DNA of 64,000 bases from Sphingomonas prati (lineage in GTDB: Bacteria; Pseudomonadota; Alphaproteobacteria; Sphingomonadales; Sphingomonadaceae), in NCBI RefSeq assembly GCF_014643515.1, contig NZ_BMJP01000004.1, forward strand, positions 1 to 64,000. Direction: 5' to 3'. A program made the position numbers and the translations under genes. The notes below the pieces were generated by a model that was not told the DNA's origin, did no database searches, and saw only the letters and a program-made list of their open reading frames with translations. This document shows positions 27,971 to 37,556 of this stretch, one piece after another (the first letter of the stretch is position 1; the number at the start of each line of letters is the position of its first letter).

Positions 27971-28047
27971 GCGTCTTTTCTCTCTCTTCAATATGCGCGT
28001 TCTAGGCCGCCGTTCCCGTCACGGAACTGCGGCATCGGGAACGGCGG

Positions 28048-28827
28048 TCAGTCGCGGCGCAGCCGCTCGTACATCAGGCCTAGGCCTTGGATCGTCAGGT
28101 CGGGTTCGATCGCATCGAACACCGATGTATGTGTGTCGAACAAAGTGGCAAGGCCGCCGGTTGCGATCACCTTGACCGGTCGCCCGATCTCGGTCCGCAT
28201 GCGGGCGACCAGCCCTTCGATCATCGCGATATAGCCCCAGTAGATGCCGATCAGCATCTGGTCCTCGGTATTGCGACCGATCAGGCTGTCCGTCGCCGGC
28301 GCGGCGATCGCGATCCGCGGCAACCGCGCCGCCGCCGCGACCAGCGCATCGAGCGACAGGTTGATCCCCGGCGCGATGATCCCACCCTTGTACGCCCCGG
28401 CATAGTCCACGACGTCCAGCGTCGTCGCCGTGCCGAAATCGATCACGATGGCGTCACCCGGATGCAGCGCATGCGCCGCGATCGTGTTCACCGCCCGGTC
28501 GCCACCCACCGTCCGCGGCTCGTCCACATCGAGCGCAATACCCCAATCGACGGGAGCCCGCCCGGCGACCAGCGCCGTCGTCCCAAAATATTTCTGCGCC
28601 AGCACTTCCAGGTTATGCAGCGCACGCGGCACGACCGTACACAGGATCACCGCCTCCACGTCGGCGCGGCTGTGCCCCTCCATGGTCAGTAGCTGGTGCA
28701 GCCACACCGCATATTCGTCCGCGGTCCGCCGCGGGTCGGTCGCGATGCGCCAGCGCGTGACGATCCGCCGCCCATCGAGTAGCGCGAACACGACATTGGT
28801 ATTCCCGGCATCGATCGCAAGCAGCAT
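28048..28827 (-). CDS. coaX: Type III pantothenate kinase
   Basis: A 259-residue ASKHA-fold kinase for the first step of coenzyme A synthesis. [16 protein letters not shown] at 1-16 is the phosphate-binding motif, [11 protein letters not shown] lies near 107, and [13 protein letters not shown] near 124-136 is the second phosphate motif. The ATG at 28827 has AAGGTGG upstream; a GTG three codons earlier is possible. Lies between birA and RNase J. Confidence 0.95.
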   Translation of the reverse strand: MLLAIDAGNTNVVFALLDGRRIVTRWRIATDPRRTADEYAVWLHQLLTMEGHSRADVEAVILCTVVPRALHNLEVLAQKYFGTTALVAGRAPVDWGIALDVDEPRTVGGDRAVNTIAAHALHPGDAIVIDFGTATTLDVVDYAGAYKGGIIAPGINLSLDALVAAAARLPRIAIAAPATDSLIGRNTEDQMLIGIYWGYIAMIEGLVARMRTEIGRPVKVIATGGLATLFDTHTSVFDAIEPDLTIQGLGLMYERLRRD

Positions 28828-29099
28828 GACCCCCACCTTAGCCTATCTCGCGCGTCAGGTGTACCGCTTTGATAGGCCGGGGGTGATGGCTGGATTACGC
28901 GCACGAACCCGCGGTATCGCGGCCCCCGTGCGACACATCAAGCGCAGCGACCAGCGCCGGGACAATCCGATCGGGCCCGTTTCCAACCTTTGCAGCCGTC
29001 CACCGCCGCCGCCGCAACGTTACGGATCAAAGTTCGCCGGGGGAGCCTCGCCTCGAGAACCTTGACGGCAGTCCTCCAAGCCAATGTTCCCACAGTCGT
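28828..29099. other. Intergenic spacer between birA and coaX
   Basis: About 270 bases with no convincing gene, repeat or RNA. It is the largest break in the otherwise tight birA-coaX-rnj run and may hold a promoter, but I could not pick one out. Confidence 0.5.
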
Positions 29100-29807
29100 T
29101 CAAAGCAGCGACACATCGCCCGCGTGCACCGCTCGGACACCCTCGGCGGTCCGCAGCAGCAGGCTTCCGTCCGACGCGAGCCCATCGAACAGCCCATCGA
29201 GATAGCCGTCCCCGGACCGAACCCGGACACCCGTACCGACCGGATGGGCGTGCGCCAGCCAACGCTGCCGGATCGGCGGCAATCCCGCCGACCGCCACGT
29301 CGCGATCCAGCCCGCCAACATTTCCGCGAGAATCTCCAGGAACGCACCCGGCTCCGGAGCCCCCCCCACGAGTTCCCTGACCGACGTCGTCAGCCGGTCC
29401 GGCACGATCGGCGCATGCGATAGATTGGCCCCGAACCCCATCACGACCGCGTCGCCCTGTCGCTCCAGCAGAATCCCCGACAGCTTGGCCTCACCAGCCA
29501 TCAGGTCGTTCGGCCATTTTATCCGTACCACGAGCTCCGGCACAGCGACGGTCAGCGCTTCATGCAACGCCACCGCTCCGACCAGCGCAAGGGTGGGCGC
29601 GGGCGGATCACCCGGTCGCAACCGGACCAACGTCGATGCGGACAAATTCCCGGTGTCGGACGCCCAGGCCCGACCCTGTCGTCCGCGGCCGCTGGTCTGG
29701 CGCTCGGCCCGTATCCAAAGACCTTCCGCGGCGCCCCCCCGAGCACGCGCCATCATGTCGTCGTTCGTCGATCCGGTCTCGGCGACCGTCTCGATCCGGA
29801 AGCTCAG
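29100..29807 (-). CDS. birA: Biotin--[acetyl-CoA-carboxylase] ligase
   Basis: A 235-residue class I biotin protein ligase without the DNA-binding domain of E. coli BirA, so it should biotinylate carboxylases but not repress bio genes. ETGSTNDDM at 10-18, GRGRQGRAW at 40-48, KWPNDL at 96-101 and AKLSGILLE near 106 are the ligase motifs. No ATG, GTG or TTG fits the N-terminus; the only well-placed codon is CTG at 29807, which overlaps the nuoN stop as CTGA in the style of an ATGA junction. The start is therefore uncertain. Confidence 0.88.
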   Translation of the reverse strand: MSFRIETVAETGSTNDDMMARARGGAAEGLWIRAERQTSGRGRQGRAWASDTGNLSASTLVRLRPGDPPAPTLALVGAVALHEALTVAVPELVVRIKWPNDLMAGEAKLSGILLERQGDAVVMGFGANLSHAPIVPDRLTTSVRELVGGAPEPGAFLEILAEMLAGWIATWRSAGLPPIRQRWLAHAHPVGTGVRVRSGDGYLDGLFDGLASDGSLLLRTAEGVRAVHAGDVSLL

Positions 29808-31255
29808 AACAGCGCTTTCGCCGCGTTGAGCGAGATCAGACCTAGCGGCCCGATCATCAGGTAACCAAACGGCGACACGACGACCGCCGCGAGAGCGATC
29901 AGCCCGCCCTCGACTTTGCTCCCCGAGGGGGCAAACGCCTCGGCCGGCTCGTCGAAGTACATCGTCTTGATGATCCGCAGATAATAATAGGCGCCAATCA
30001 CCGACGTCGCGATGCCGATCATCGCCAGCGGCCACAGCCCAATGTCGACGACCGCGTCGAATACCAGGAACTTCGGCCAGAAGCCGAACAACGGTGGGAT
30101 CCCGGCAAGCGAGAACATGAACATCGCCATCGCCGCCGCCAGCGCCGGCTGCGTCCGCGACAGGCCCGACAGGCTGGCGATCGTCTCGATCGGTTCGCCA
30201 CGCGCATCGCGCATCTGCAGCACGACCAGGAACGACCCCAGCGTCATCGCGATATAAACGGCAAGATAGGTCAGCACCGCCGACACACCCAGCGCGGTCC
30301 CGGGCACCAGCCCGAACAACGCGAACCCGACATTGTTGATCGACGAATAAGCGAGCAGCCGCTTGATGTTCGTCTGCCCGATCGCCGCGACACCACCGAG
30401 GATCGTCGACGCCAACGCGCAGAAGATCACGATCTGGCGCCACTCTTCGGTCGCCGGGCCCATCGCCTCGACGGCGACGCGCAGCAGCAACGCCATCGCC
30501 GCAACCTTGGGCGCGGACGCGAAGAACGTCGTCACCGGCGTCGGCGCGCCCTCGTAGACGTCAGGCGTCCACATGTGGAACGGCACGGCGGCGATCTTGA
30601 ACGCCAGCCCGGCGAACACGAACACCAGCCCGAACAGACGGCCCAACCGGACGGGCTCTTCTGCGGGCGTACCGAACACCGCAGCGATGCCGCCGAAGTC
30701 CGTCGTCCCGGTGAAACCGTAGACCAGCGAGATCCCGTAGAGCAGGATGCCCGACGCCAGCGCGCCAAGCACGAAATACTTTAGGCCCGCCTCCGCCGAG
30801 CGCGTATCGCGCCGCATGAACGAAGCGAGCACGTAGGCGGCGAGGCTCTGCAGCTCCAGCCCGACATACAGTGTCAGCAGGTCACCCGCCGACACCATCA
30901 TGCCCATGCCGACCGCGGACAGCAGGATCAGCACCGGATATTCCGCGCGCATCGAACCGGTATCGGCAAAGAAGCGCGGCGCCACGATGATAGAGACGGC
31001 CGAGGCGATGTAGATCAGCAGCTTGGCAAACGCACCGAACGCGTCGGCATGATACAGCCCGCCGAACCCGGTGCCGCCATAGCCCGCAGGCCCGAGCAAC
31101 AGAAACGCCGCACCGGTCAGCAGCGCGACCGCGACGACGCTGATCGTGCGGGTGGCGGCATCACCACCCCAGGCACACCACATCAACAGCGCGATGGACC
31201 CCACCGACAGCAGCAGTTCCGGCGCGGTCAGCGCGATTGAGGACAAGGTCGACAT
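29804..31255 (-). CDS. nuoN: NADH-quinone oxidoreductase subunit N
   Basis: Antiporter-like membrane subunit of complex I, 483 residues with about 14 hydrophobic helices. MRRDTRSAEAGLKYFVLGA and the proton-channel lysine regions (FKIAAVPFHMWTPDVYEGAP; IKRLLAYSSINNVGF) are typical. The ATG at 31255 overlaps the nuoM stop (TGATG). It is the last complex I gene and is coupled to birA downstream. Confidence 0.95.
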   Translation of the reverse strand: MSTLSSIALTAPELLLSVGSIALLMWCAWGGDAATRTISVVAVALLTGAAFLLLGPAGYGGTGFGGLYHADAFGAFAKLLIYIASAVSIIVAPRFFADTGSMRAEYPVLILLSAVGMGMMVSAGDLLTLYVGLELQSLAAYVLASFMRRDTRSAEAGLKYFVLGALASGILLYGISLVYGFTGTTDFGGIAAVFGTPAEEPVRLGRLFGLVFVFAGLAFKIAAVPFHMWTPDVYEGAPTPVTTFFASAPKVAAMALLLRVAVEAMGPATEEWRQIVIFCALASTILGGVAAIGQTNIKRLLAYSSINNVGFALFGLVPGTALGVSAVLTYLAVYIAMTLGSFLVVLQMRDARGEPIETIASLSGLSRTQPALAAAMAMFMFSLAGIPPLFGFWPKFLVFDAVVDIGLWPLAMIGIATSVIGAYYYLRIIKTMYFDEPAEAFAPSGSKVEGGLIALAAVVVSPFGYLMIGPLGLISLNAAKALF

Positions 31256-32811
31256 CAGTGCGCTCCGCCATGTTCGGCTGCGTGGGCGGGGACGACGGCA
31301 CGTCCGGCGGTGGGCTGTGCGTCGCTGATCGGACGGGTCGGATCGAGCCGGGCGAGCACGAAGCCAACGTCCTTGGACATCGGCTGCATGAAGCTCTGCG
31401 GATAAACACCCATCCACAGCACGACGGCCGCGATCGGCACGAGCAGCGCATACTCGCGCTTGCTCAGGTCCAGCATCGCCGCGACGTCCGGCTTGTCGAG
31501 CTTACCGTACACGACCCGACGATAGAGATAGAGCATATACGCCGCGCCCAGGATGATCCCGGTGACCGCGACGAAGCCCGCAATGCTGCTCGTCTGGTAG
31601 ACGCCCATCATTGCCAGGAATTCACCGACGAACCCGGACGTACCCGGGAGGCCGACCGACGCCATGGTGAACAGCAGGAACAGCAGCGCATAGCCCGGCA
31701 TGTTCTGCGCGACGCCGCCGTAGCGGTCGATCTCGCGGGTATGCAGCCTGTCATAGACCACGCCGACGCACAGGAACAACGCACCCGACACCAGACCATG
31801 GCTCAACATGACCATCAGGCTGCCTTCCAACCCCTGACGGTTGAACGCGAACAGCCCGAACGTCACGAACGCCATGTGCGCGACTGACGAATAGGCGATC
31901 AGCTTCTTCATGTCGTTCTGCACCAGCGCCACGAGCGAGGTGTAGACAATCGCCACCATGCTCAGCCCCAGCACCAGCCAGACGAGCTGCGCGGACGCCT
32001 CCGGGAACATCGGCAGCGAATAGCGGATGAAGCCGTAGCCACCCATCTTCAGCAGCACGCCCGCCAAGATGACCGACCCGGCGGTCGGCGCCTGCACATG
32101 TGCGTCCGGCAACCAAGTGTGGACCGGCCACATCGGCATCTTGACAGCGAACGACGCGAAGAACGCCAGGAACAGCCAGGTCTGCGCACCCGCCGGGAAG
32201 TCGTACGCCATCAACGCCGGCACCGATGTCGTCCCCGCCTCGCGTGCCATCCACAGCATCGCAACGAGCATCAGCACGGAGCCGAGCAGCGTGTAGAGGA
32301 AGAACTTGTAGCTCGCGTAGATCCGCTCGGCACCGCCCCAGATGCCGATGATCAGGTACATCGGGATCAGCCCGGCTTCGAAGAAAATGTAGAACAGGAA
32401 CAGATCCTGCGATGCGAACACGCCGATCATTAGCGTCTCCATCAGCAGGAACGCCGCCATATATTCCGGCACGCGCTTGGTGATCGCGACCCAGCTCGCC
32501 CCGATGCAGATCGGCATCAGGAACACCGAAAGCATGATCAGCATCAGCGCGATGCCGTCGATCCCCATCGCCCAGGCGAACCGCCCGAACACCGGCGCAT
32601 ATTCCTGGAACTGCCACTGCGCGCCGCCGATATCGAACGACGTCCAGAGCACCACGCCCAGCGCGAAATCGATCAGCGTCGCGGCCAGCGCGAGCCAGCG
32701 TGCGGTCGCCGCCTTCTGCTCGGGCGCACCCGGCATCAGCAGGCAGAGGACCGCCGCCACCGCAGGCACCGCGATCATGATCGATAGGATGGGAAAACCG
32801 AGCACGTTCAC
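31255..32811 (-). CDS. nuoM: NADH-quinone oxidoreductase subunit M
   Basis: Antiporter-like complex I subunit, 518 residues. ETLMIGVFASQDLFLFY, FASFAVKMPMWPVHTWLPDAH and KKLIAYSSVAHMAFVTFG are standard proton-channel segments. The start is GTG at 32811. It overlaps nuoN by one base and follows nuoL after 79 bases. Confidence 0.95.
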   Translation of the reverse strand: MNVLGFPILSIMIAVPAVAAVLCLLMPGAPEQKAATARWLALAATLIDFALGVVLWTSFDIGGAQWQFQEYAPVFGRFAWAMGIDGIALMLIMLSVFLMPICIGASWVAITKRVPEYMAAFLLMETLMIGVFASQDLFLFYIFFEAGLIPMYLIIGIWGGAERIYASYKFFLYTLLGSVLMLVAMLWMAREAGTTSVPALMAYDFPAGAQTWLFLAFFASFAVKMPMWPVHTWLPDAHVQAPTAGSVILAGVLLKMGGYGFIRYSLPMFPEASAQLVWLVLGLSMVAIVYTSLVALVQNDMKKLIAYSSVAHMAFVTFGLFAFNRQGLEGSLMVMLSHGLVSGALFLCVGVVYDRLHTREIDRYGGVAQNMPGYALLFLLFTMASVGLPGTSGFVGEFLAMMGVYQTSSIAGFVAVTGIILGAAYMLYLYRRVVYGKLDKPDVAAMLDLSKREYALLVPIAAVVLWMGVYPQSFMQPMSKDVGFVLARLDPTRPISDAQPTAGRAVVPAHAAEHGGAH

Positions 32812-32890
32812 TTCACCCCCGCCGTGGCCCGGGCCATGCCCGAAGCGCGCGTCGCCATTTCCGTATCGACGCGGACGGCCCGCACCGACA

Positions 32891-34966
32891 TCACCGCGTC
32901 ATCGCCCAGGTCGCCGCGGCCGCAAGACCGAGCAGCATGACGAGCGCATAGGTGTAGAGGTAACCCGACTGCAGCCGCCGGGTCAGCACGCCGCCACCGA
33001 CGATCAGCTGCGCGATCCCGTTGGGGCCGAACCGGTCGATCGTCCCCTGGTCGCCGCGCCGCCACAACATCCGCCCCAGCGCGAACGTGGGCCGCACGAA
33101 CAGAAAGGCGTAGAGCTCGTCGAAATACCACTTGTTGAGCAGGAAGGCGTAGAGCCCGCCGAACGTCCCCGCGACCTTCGCCGGAATGCTCGTGTTGATC
33201 ACATAGGCCCACAGCGCGAGCAGGAAGCCGATCGCCATCGCAACGGTCGCTGACAGCTTCACCCACTCCGGCACACCGTGCATCGCGTGCATCAGATGCT
33301 CGTTGAAAGCGAGGCTGCCCTTCCAGAACCCGGCACCACGCTCCGCGCCGATGAACGGCTCATGGAACACGAAGCCGGCAAACACCGCACCCAGCGTCAG
33401 CACGCCGAGCGGCACTAACATCGGCCACGGGCTCTCATGCGGGTGATAGCCGGCGGTCCCGGTCGCGACCTCATGAGCGCCCGCGTCATGCGCGCGCGGC
33501 GCATGGCCCGCATCTTCATCTGCCGCCGGGTCGCCGTGGGCATGGTCGTCATGATGGCCATGCGCGTCGTGGACCGCGTGCTGAATATGCTCCGACCCGG
33601 CCCAGCGTGGCTTGCCGAAGAACGTCAGGAACATCAGCCGCCACGAATAGAAGCTCGTCAGCAGCGCCGCGACGACGCCAACCCCGAACGCGACCTGGCC
33701 CGCATCGGTACCCGCGGCGTAGGTTGCCTCGATGATTGCATCCTTCGAATAGAAGCCCGCGAAACCGAACACCTCGGCGATACCAACACCGGTGATCGCC
33801 AGCGTGCCCGCCATCATCGCCCAGAACGTCACCGGGATCGATTTCCGGAGACCGCCATAGAAACGCATGTCCTGCTCGTGATGCATCGCATGGATCACCG
33901 AACCGGCGCCCAGGAACAGCAAAGCCTTGAAGAAGGCGTGTGTAAACAGGTGGAACATCGCCGCGCCATAGGCCCCGACGCCGGCCGCAAAGAACATGTA
34001 GCCCAGCTGCGAGCAGGTCGAATAGGCGATGACGCGCTTGATGTCGGTCTGGACCAGCCCAACCGTCGCGGCGAACAGCGCCGTCGCGGCACCAACGTAG
34101 GTCACCACGGTCAGCGCGGGCGGCGAGACTTCAAACATCGGCGAAAGGCGGCACACCATGAACACGCCGGCGGTCACCATCGTGGCCGCGTGGATCAGCG
34201 CGGAGACCGGCGTCGGCCCCTCCATCGCGTCGGGCAGCCAAGTGTGCAGCCCGAGCTGCGCCGACTTGCCCATCGCCCCGACGAACAGCAGCAGGCAGAG
34301 CACGGTCATCGTATCGAACCGGCCGCCCATAAATCCGATCGTCGATCCGGCCATACCCGGCGCAGCGGCCAGGATCGCCGGGATCGACACGGTCCCGAAC
34401 ACCAGGAACGTCCCGAAGATACCAAGCGAGAAGCCGAAATCGCCGACGCGGTTGACAACGAATGCCTTGATCGCCGCCGCGTTCGCACTGGGCTTCTTGT
34501 ACCAGAAGCCGATCAGCAGATAGGACGCCAGCCCGACGCCCTCCCAGCCGAAGAACATCTGGATCAGATTGTCCGACGTCACCAGCATCAGCATCGCGAA
34601 GGTAAAGAGCGACAGATAGGCGAAGAACCGCGGCTGATCCGGGTCCTCCGACATATAGCCCCAGCTATACAAATGGACGAGCGCGGACACCGACGTGATC
34701 ACGACCAGCATGACCGCTGTCAGCGCATCGACGCGCAACGACCAGTCGACGACGAGGTCGCCCGACCGGATGAACGGCAGCACGGTCTCGACATGCGCGA
34801 TCGCACTGCCGTTCAGGAAGCCGAGAAAGATCGGCCAGCTGAGCGCGCAGGCGGCGAACAGCCCCGCGGTGGTGATCAGTTTCGACGGCACGGCGCCGAT
34901 CATCCGCTGGCCCAGGCCCGCGACGATGGCTGCCAGCAGCGGCAGGAAGACGATGACGGCAATCAC
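32891..34966 (-). CDS. nuoL: NADH-quinone oxidoreductase subunit L
   Basis: Largest antiporter-like subunit of complex I, 691 residues, with the C-terminal lateral helix. [39 protein letters not shown] and [17 protein letters not shown] are diagnostic. A His- and Asp-rich insert of about 57 residues (about 456-512) lies between helices and contains some 13 histidines. Start is GTG at 34966, eight bases after the nuoK stop. Confidence 0.95.
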   Translation of the reverse strand: MIAVIVFLPLLAAIVAGLGQRMIGAVPSKLITTAGLFAACALSWPIFLGFLNGSAIAHVETVLPFIRSGDLVVDWSLRVDALTAVMLVVITSVSALVHLYSWGYMSEDPDQPRFFAYLSLFTFAMLMLVTSDNLIQMFFGWEGVGLASYLLIGFWYKKPSANAAAIKAFVVNRVGDFGFSLGIFGTFLVFGTVSIPAILAAAPGMAGSTIGFMGGRFDTMTVLCLLLFVGAMGKSAQLGLHTWLPDAMEGPTPVSALIHAATMVTAGVFMVCRLSPMFEVSPPALTVVTYVGAATALFAATVGLVQTDIKRVIAYSTCSQLGYMFFAAGVGAYGAAMFHLFTHAFFKALLFLGAGSVIHAMHHEQDMRFYGGLRKSIPVTFWAMMAGTLAITGVGIAEVFGFAGFYSKDAIIEATYAAGTDAGQVAFGVGVVAALLTSFYSWRLMFLTFFGKPRWAGSEHIQHAVHDAHGHHDDHAHGDPAADEDAGHAPRAHDAGAHEVATGTAGYHPHESPWPMLVPLGVLTLGAVFAGFVFHEPFIGAERGAGFWKGSLAFNEHLMHAMHGVPEWVKLSATVAMAIGFLLALWAYVINTSIPAKVAGTFGGLYAFLLNKWYFDELYAFLFVRPTFALGRMLWRRGDQGTIDRFGPNGIAQLIVGGGVLTRRLQSGYLYTYALVMLLGLAAAATWAMTR

Positions 34967-34974
34967 GGCTCGAA

Positions 34975-35280
34975 CTACCCCTTCATCCGGTTGACGTCGT
35001 CAACCAGGATCGTGCCGCGCCCGCGGAAATAGATGACCAGGATCGCCAGACCGATCGCCGCCTCGCCGGCGGCCACGGTCAGCACGAACATCGCGAACAC
35101 CTGCCCCACCAGATCGCCGAGATAGGCGGAGAAGGCGACGAGGTTGATGTTCACGCTCAGCAGGATCAGCTCGATCGCCATCAGGATGATGATGATGTTC
35201 TTGCGGTTCAGGAAGATGCCGAACACCCCCATCGCGAACAGGATGGCGGAAACCACCAGGAAATGCTGGATCCCGATCAC
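34975..35280 (-). CDS. nuoK: NADH-quinone oxidoreductase subunit K
   Basis: A 101-residue subunit with three membrane helices. [21 protein letters not shown] carries the conserved glutamate in helix 2 and [12 protein letters not shown] the one in helix 3. The start is GTG at 35280, overlapping the nuoJ stop by four bases (GTGA). Confidence 0.96.
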   Translation of the reverse strand: MIGIQHFLVVSAILFAMGVFGIFLNRKNIIIILMAIELILLSVNINLVAFSAYLGDLVGQVFAMFVLTVAAGEAAIGLAILVIYFRGRGTILVDDVNRMKG

Positions 35281-35891
35281 AGCGTCACTCCCTCACCCGA
35301 TGGCTGATCGACCACGTTGCGGACCGCGTCCTGCGGCCGGCGCTGGTTCTGGCGGCGAATGTTCTGGGCACGAACACCGCCGCGCGTCCGGTGGGTCAAC
35401 ACGATCGCACCGATCATCGCGACCAGCAGCACCAGCCCAGCCGCCTCGAAGATATAAAGATAGCGCGTGTAGAGCAGCGTCCCGAGCGCCTGGATGTTGC
35501 TCATGCCCTCGGGTGTCGGCGACGTCGCCGCACCCAGCCCGATGCCGCCCGCGCTCCAGGCGCCGACCGCAAAGATGATCTCGGCCGCCAGCACGACAAC
35601 GAGCAGCACGCCGAACGGCAGATACCGCCCGAACCCGGCCCGCATCTCGGAAAAGTCGATGTCGAGCATCATGACCACGAACAGGAACAGCACCGCGACC
35701 GCGCCGACATAGACGATGACGAGCAGCATCGCGATGAACTCCGCCCCGACCAGCACCATCAGGCCGGCGGCGTTGAAGAACGCCAGGATCAGCCACAGCA
35801 CCGAATGGACCGGGTTGCGCGCGAGGATGGTCAGCGCGCCGGACGCGATGACCAGCGTGGCGAACAGGTAGAAGGCGATCGTCTGGATCAA
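35277..35891 (-). CDS. nuoJ: NADH-quinone oxidoreductase subunit J
   Basis: A 204-residue membrane subunit with five helices ([39 protein letters not shown] and others); [10 protein letters not shown] and the [12 protein letters not shown] helix are conserved. The chain has an Arg/Gln-rich C-terminal tail. The start is TTG at 35891, with AGGA about ten bases upstream; there is no ATG in a suitable place. Overlaps nuoK. Confidence 0.94.
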   Translation of the reverse strand: MIQTIAFYLFATLVIASGALTILARNPVHSVLWLILAFFNAAGLMVLVGAEFIAMLLVIVYVGAVAVLFLFVVMMLDIDFSEMRAGFGRYLPFGVLLVVVLAAEIIFAVGAWSAGGIGLGAATSPTPEGMSNIQALGTLLYTRYLYIFEAAGLVLLVAMIGAIVLTHRTRGGVRAQNIRRQNQRRPQDAVRNVVDQPSGEGVTL

Positions 35892-35972
35892 AGCGAAACG
35901 GTCCTCAAACCGGTGGTCGTCGGGCCTGCGCCGCCTTCCGTGACGGAAGGCAACGCGGGAGTCGGGCGGGCC

Positions 35973-36458
35973 TTAGCGGTAGGGGGCGTCGGCGGCAAGG
36001 TTGGCAGCGACCGCTCGTTCCCAACGATCGCCATTCGCGAGCAGCTTGGCCTTGTCGTAGATCAGCTCTTCGCGCGTTTCGGTCGAATATTCGAAGTTCG
36101 GACCTTCCACGACCGCGTCGACCGGGCAGGCTTCCTGGCATAGCCCACAGAAGATGCACTTGGTCATGTCGATATCGTAACGTGTCGTGCGGCGGCTGCC
36201 GTCGTCACGCGGTTCGGCCTCGATCGTGATCGCCTGCGCCGGACATACCGCCTCGCACAGCTTGCACGCGATGCAGCGTTCCTCGCCGTTCGGATAGCGC
36301 CGCAGAACATGCTCGCCGCGGAACCGCGGGCTCAGCGGGTTCTTCTCGTACGGGTAGTTGATCGTTGCCTTCGGCTTGAAGAAATACTTCAGCGTCAGCG
36401 TGTGCGCCTTCAGGAATTCCCAGAGCGTGAATGACTTTACGAGATACGCGATACCCAT
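35973..36458 (-). CDS. nuoI: NADH-quinone oxidoreductase subunit I
   Basis: A 161-residue peripheral-arm subunit carrying clusters N6a and N6b. [12 protein letters not shown] and [14 protein letters not shown] supply two 4Fe-4S ligand sets. Length and the N-terminal amphipathic helix are normal. Its start overlaps the nuoH stop by one base; 81 bases separate it from nuoJ. Confidence 0.97.
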   Translation of the reverse strand: MGIAYLVKSFTLWEFLKAHTLTLKYFFKPKATINYPYEKNPLSPRFRGEHVLRRYPNGEERCIACKLCEAVCPAQAITIEAEPRDDGSRRTTRYDIDMTKCIFCGLCQEACPVDAVVEGPNFEYSTETREELIYDKAKLLANGDRWERAVAANLAADAPYR

Positions 36459-37504
36459 CAGCTATACCTTGTCAGCATGAGGTATCCCGACACCAGGAAC
36501 ACCCAGAACAGCGAGATCGGCAGGAAGATCTTCCAGCCCAGCCGCATCAGCTGGTCGTAGCGATAGCGCGGAACCGTCGCCTTCACCCAGCTGAAAATGA
36601 AGAAGAACACCAGGATCTTGGCGAACAGCCAGATGATCCCCGGCACCATGTACAGCGGCGCCCAGTCCACCGGCGGCAGCCAGCCACCCCAGAACAGCAC
36701 GGCGTTCAGCGCGCACATCAGCAGCACGTTGCCATATTCGCCGAGCCAGAACAGCGCGAAGCTCATCGACGAATATTCGGTCTGGTACCCGGCGACGAGC
36801 TCGCTCTCCGCCTCGGTCAGATCGAACGGCGCGCGCGCCGTCTCCGCCATCGATGAGATCAGGAACATCACCGCCATCGGGAACAGCAGCGGGTTCAGCC
36901 CGAACGCGCTGACGACACCGAAGATGTTGCCGCGCTGCGCATCGATGATGCCGCCCATGTTGAACGTGCCGGCCCACAGCACGACCGAGATCAGGATGAA
37001 CCCGATCGACACTTCGTAGCTGACCATCTGCGCGGCCGCACGCAGCGCCGAGTAGAATGGGTATTTCGAGTTGGACGCCCAGCCCGCCATGATGATGCCG
37101 TACACCCCGAGCGATGACGCCGCGAGGATGTAGAGCAGCCCGACATTGATGTCGGCCAGCACCATGTTCGGCCCGAACGGGATCACCGCCCAAGCGACCA
37201 GCGCCACCGTGAAGGTCAGGATCGGCGCGATCAGGAACAGCCCGCGGTTCGCGGACGACGGGATGATCGTTTCCTTGAGGAACACCTTCAACCCGTCGGC
37301 GAACGACTGCAGCAGCCCGAACGGCCCCACCACGTTCGGCCCGCGGCGGAGCGCCATCGCCGCCCAGATCTTGCGATCGGCATAGATGATCATCGCGACG
37401 GACAGCATCAGCGGCAACGCGATCAGCAGGATGCCCACGATCGTCGCGGTGAACCAGCCGGCGTTGTAGCCCATACCGAGCGTATCGGCGAAGAAACCGG
37501 TCAT
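36458..37504 (-). CDS. nuoH: NADH-quinone oxidoreductase subunit H
   Basis: A 348-residue membrane subunit that forms part of the quinone chamber. [25 protein letters not shown] near 43-67, [27 protein letters not shown] and [19 protein letters not shown] are the conserved loops with charged channel residues. ATG start at 37504, 52 bases after nuoG. Confidence 0.97.
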   Translation of the reverse strand: MTGFFADTLGMGYNAGWFTATIVGILLIALPLMLSVAMIIYADRKIWAAMALRRGPNVVGPFGLLQSFADGLKVFLKETIIPSSANRGLFLIAPILTFTVALVAWAVIPFGPNMVLADINVGLLYILAASSLGVYGIIMAGWASNSKYPFYSALRAAAQMVSYEVSIGFILISVVLWAGTFNMGGIIDAQRGNIFGVVSAFGLNPLLFPMAVMFLISSMAETARAPFDLTEAESELVAGYQTEYSSMSFALFWLGEYGNVLLMCALNAVLFWGGWLPPVDWAPLYMVPGIIWLFAKILVFFFIFSWVKATVPRYRYDQLMRLGWKIFLPISLFWVFLVSGYLMLTRYS

Positions 37505-37556
37505 GCCGCAAGGCCCCCGTGGCGGCGCGACATCGCGCGCGAGTTAACGAGACAGT

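Noticed and set aside
26018-28234. Open frame of about 738 codons opposite RNase J and coaX
   Set aside because: Antisense shadow of two well-supported genes; Arg/Asp/His-rich sequence without domains.
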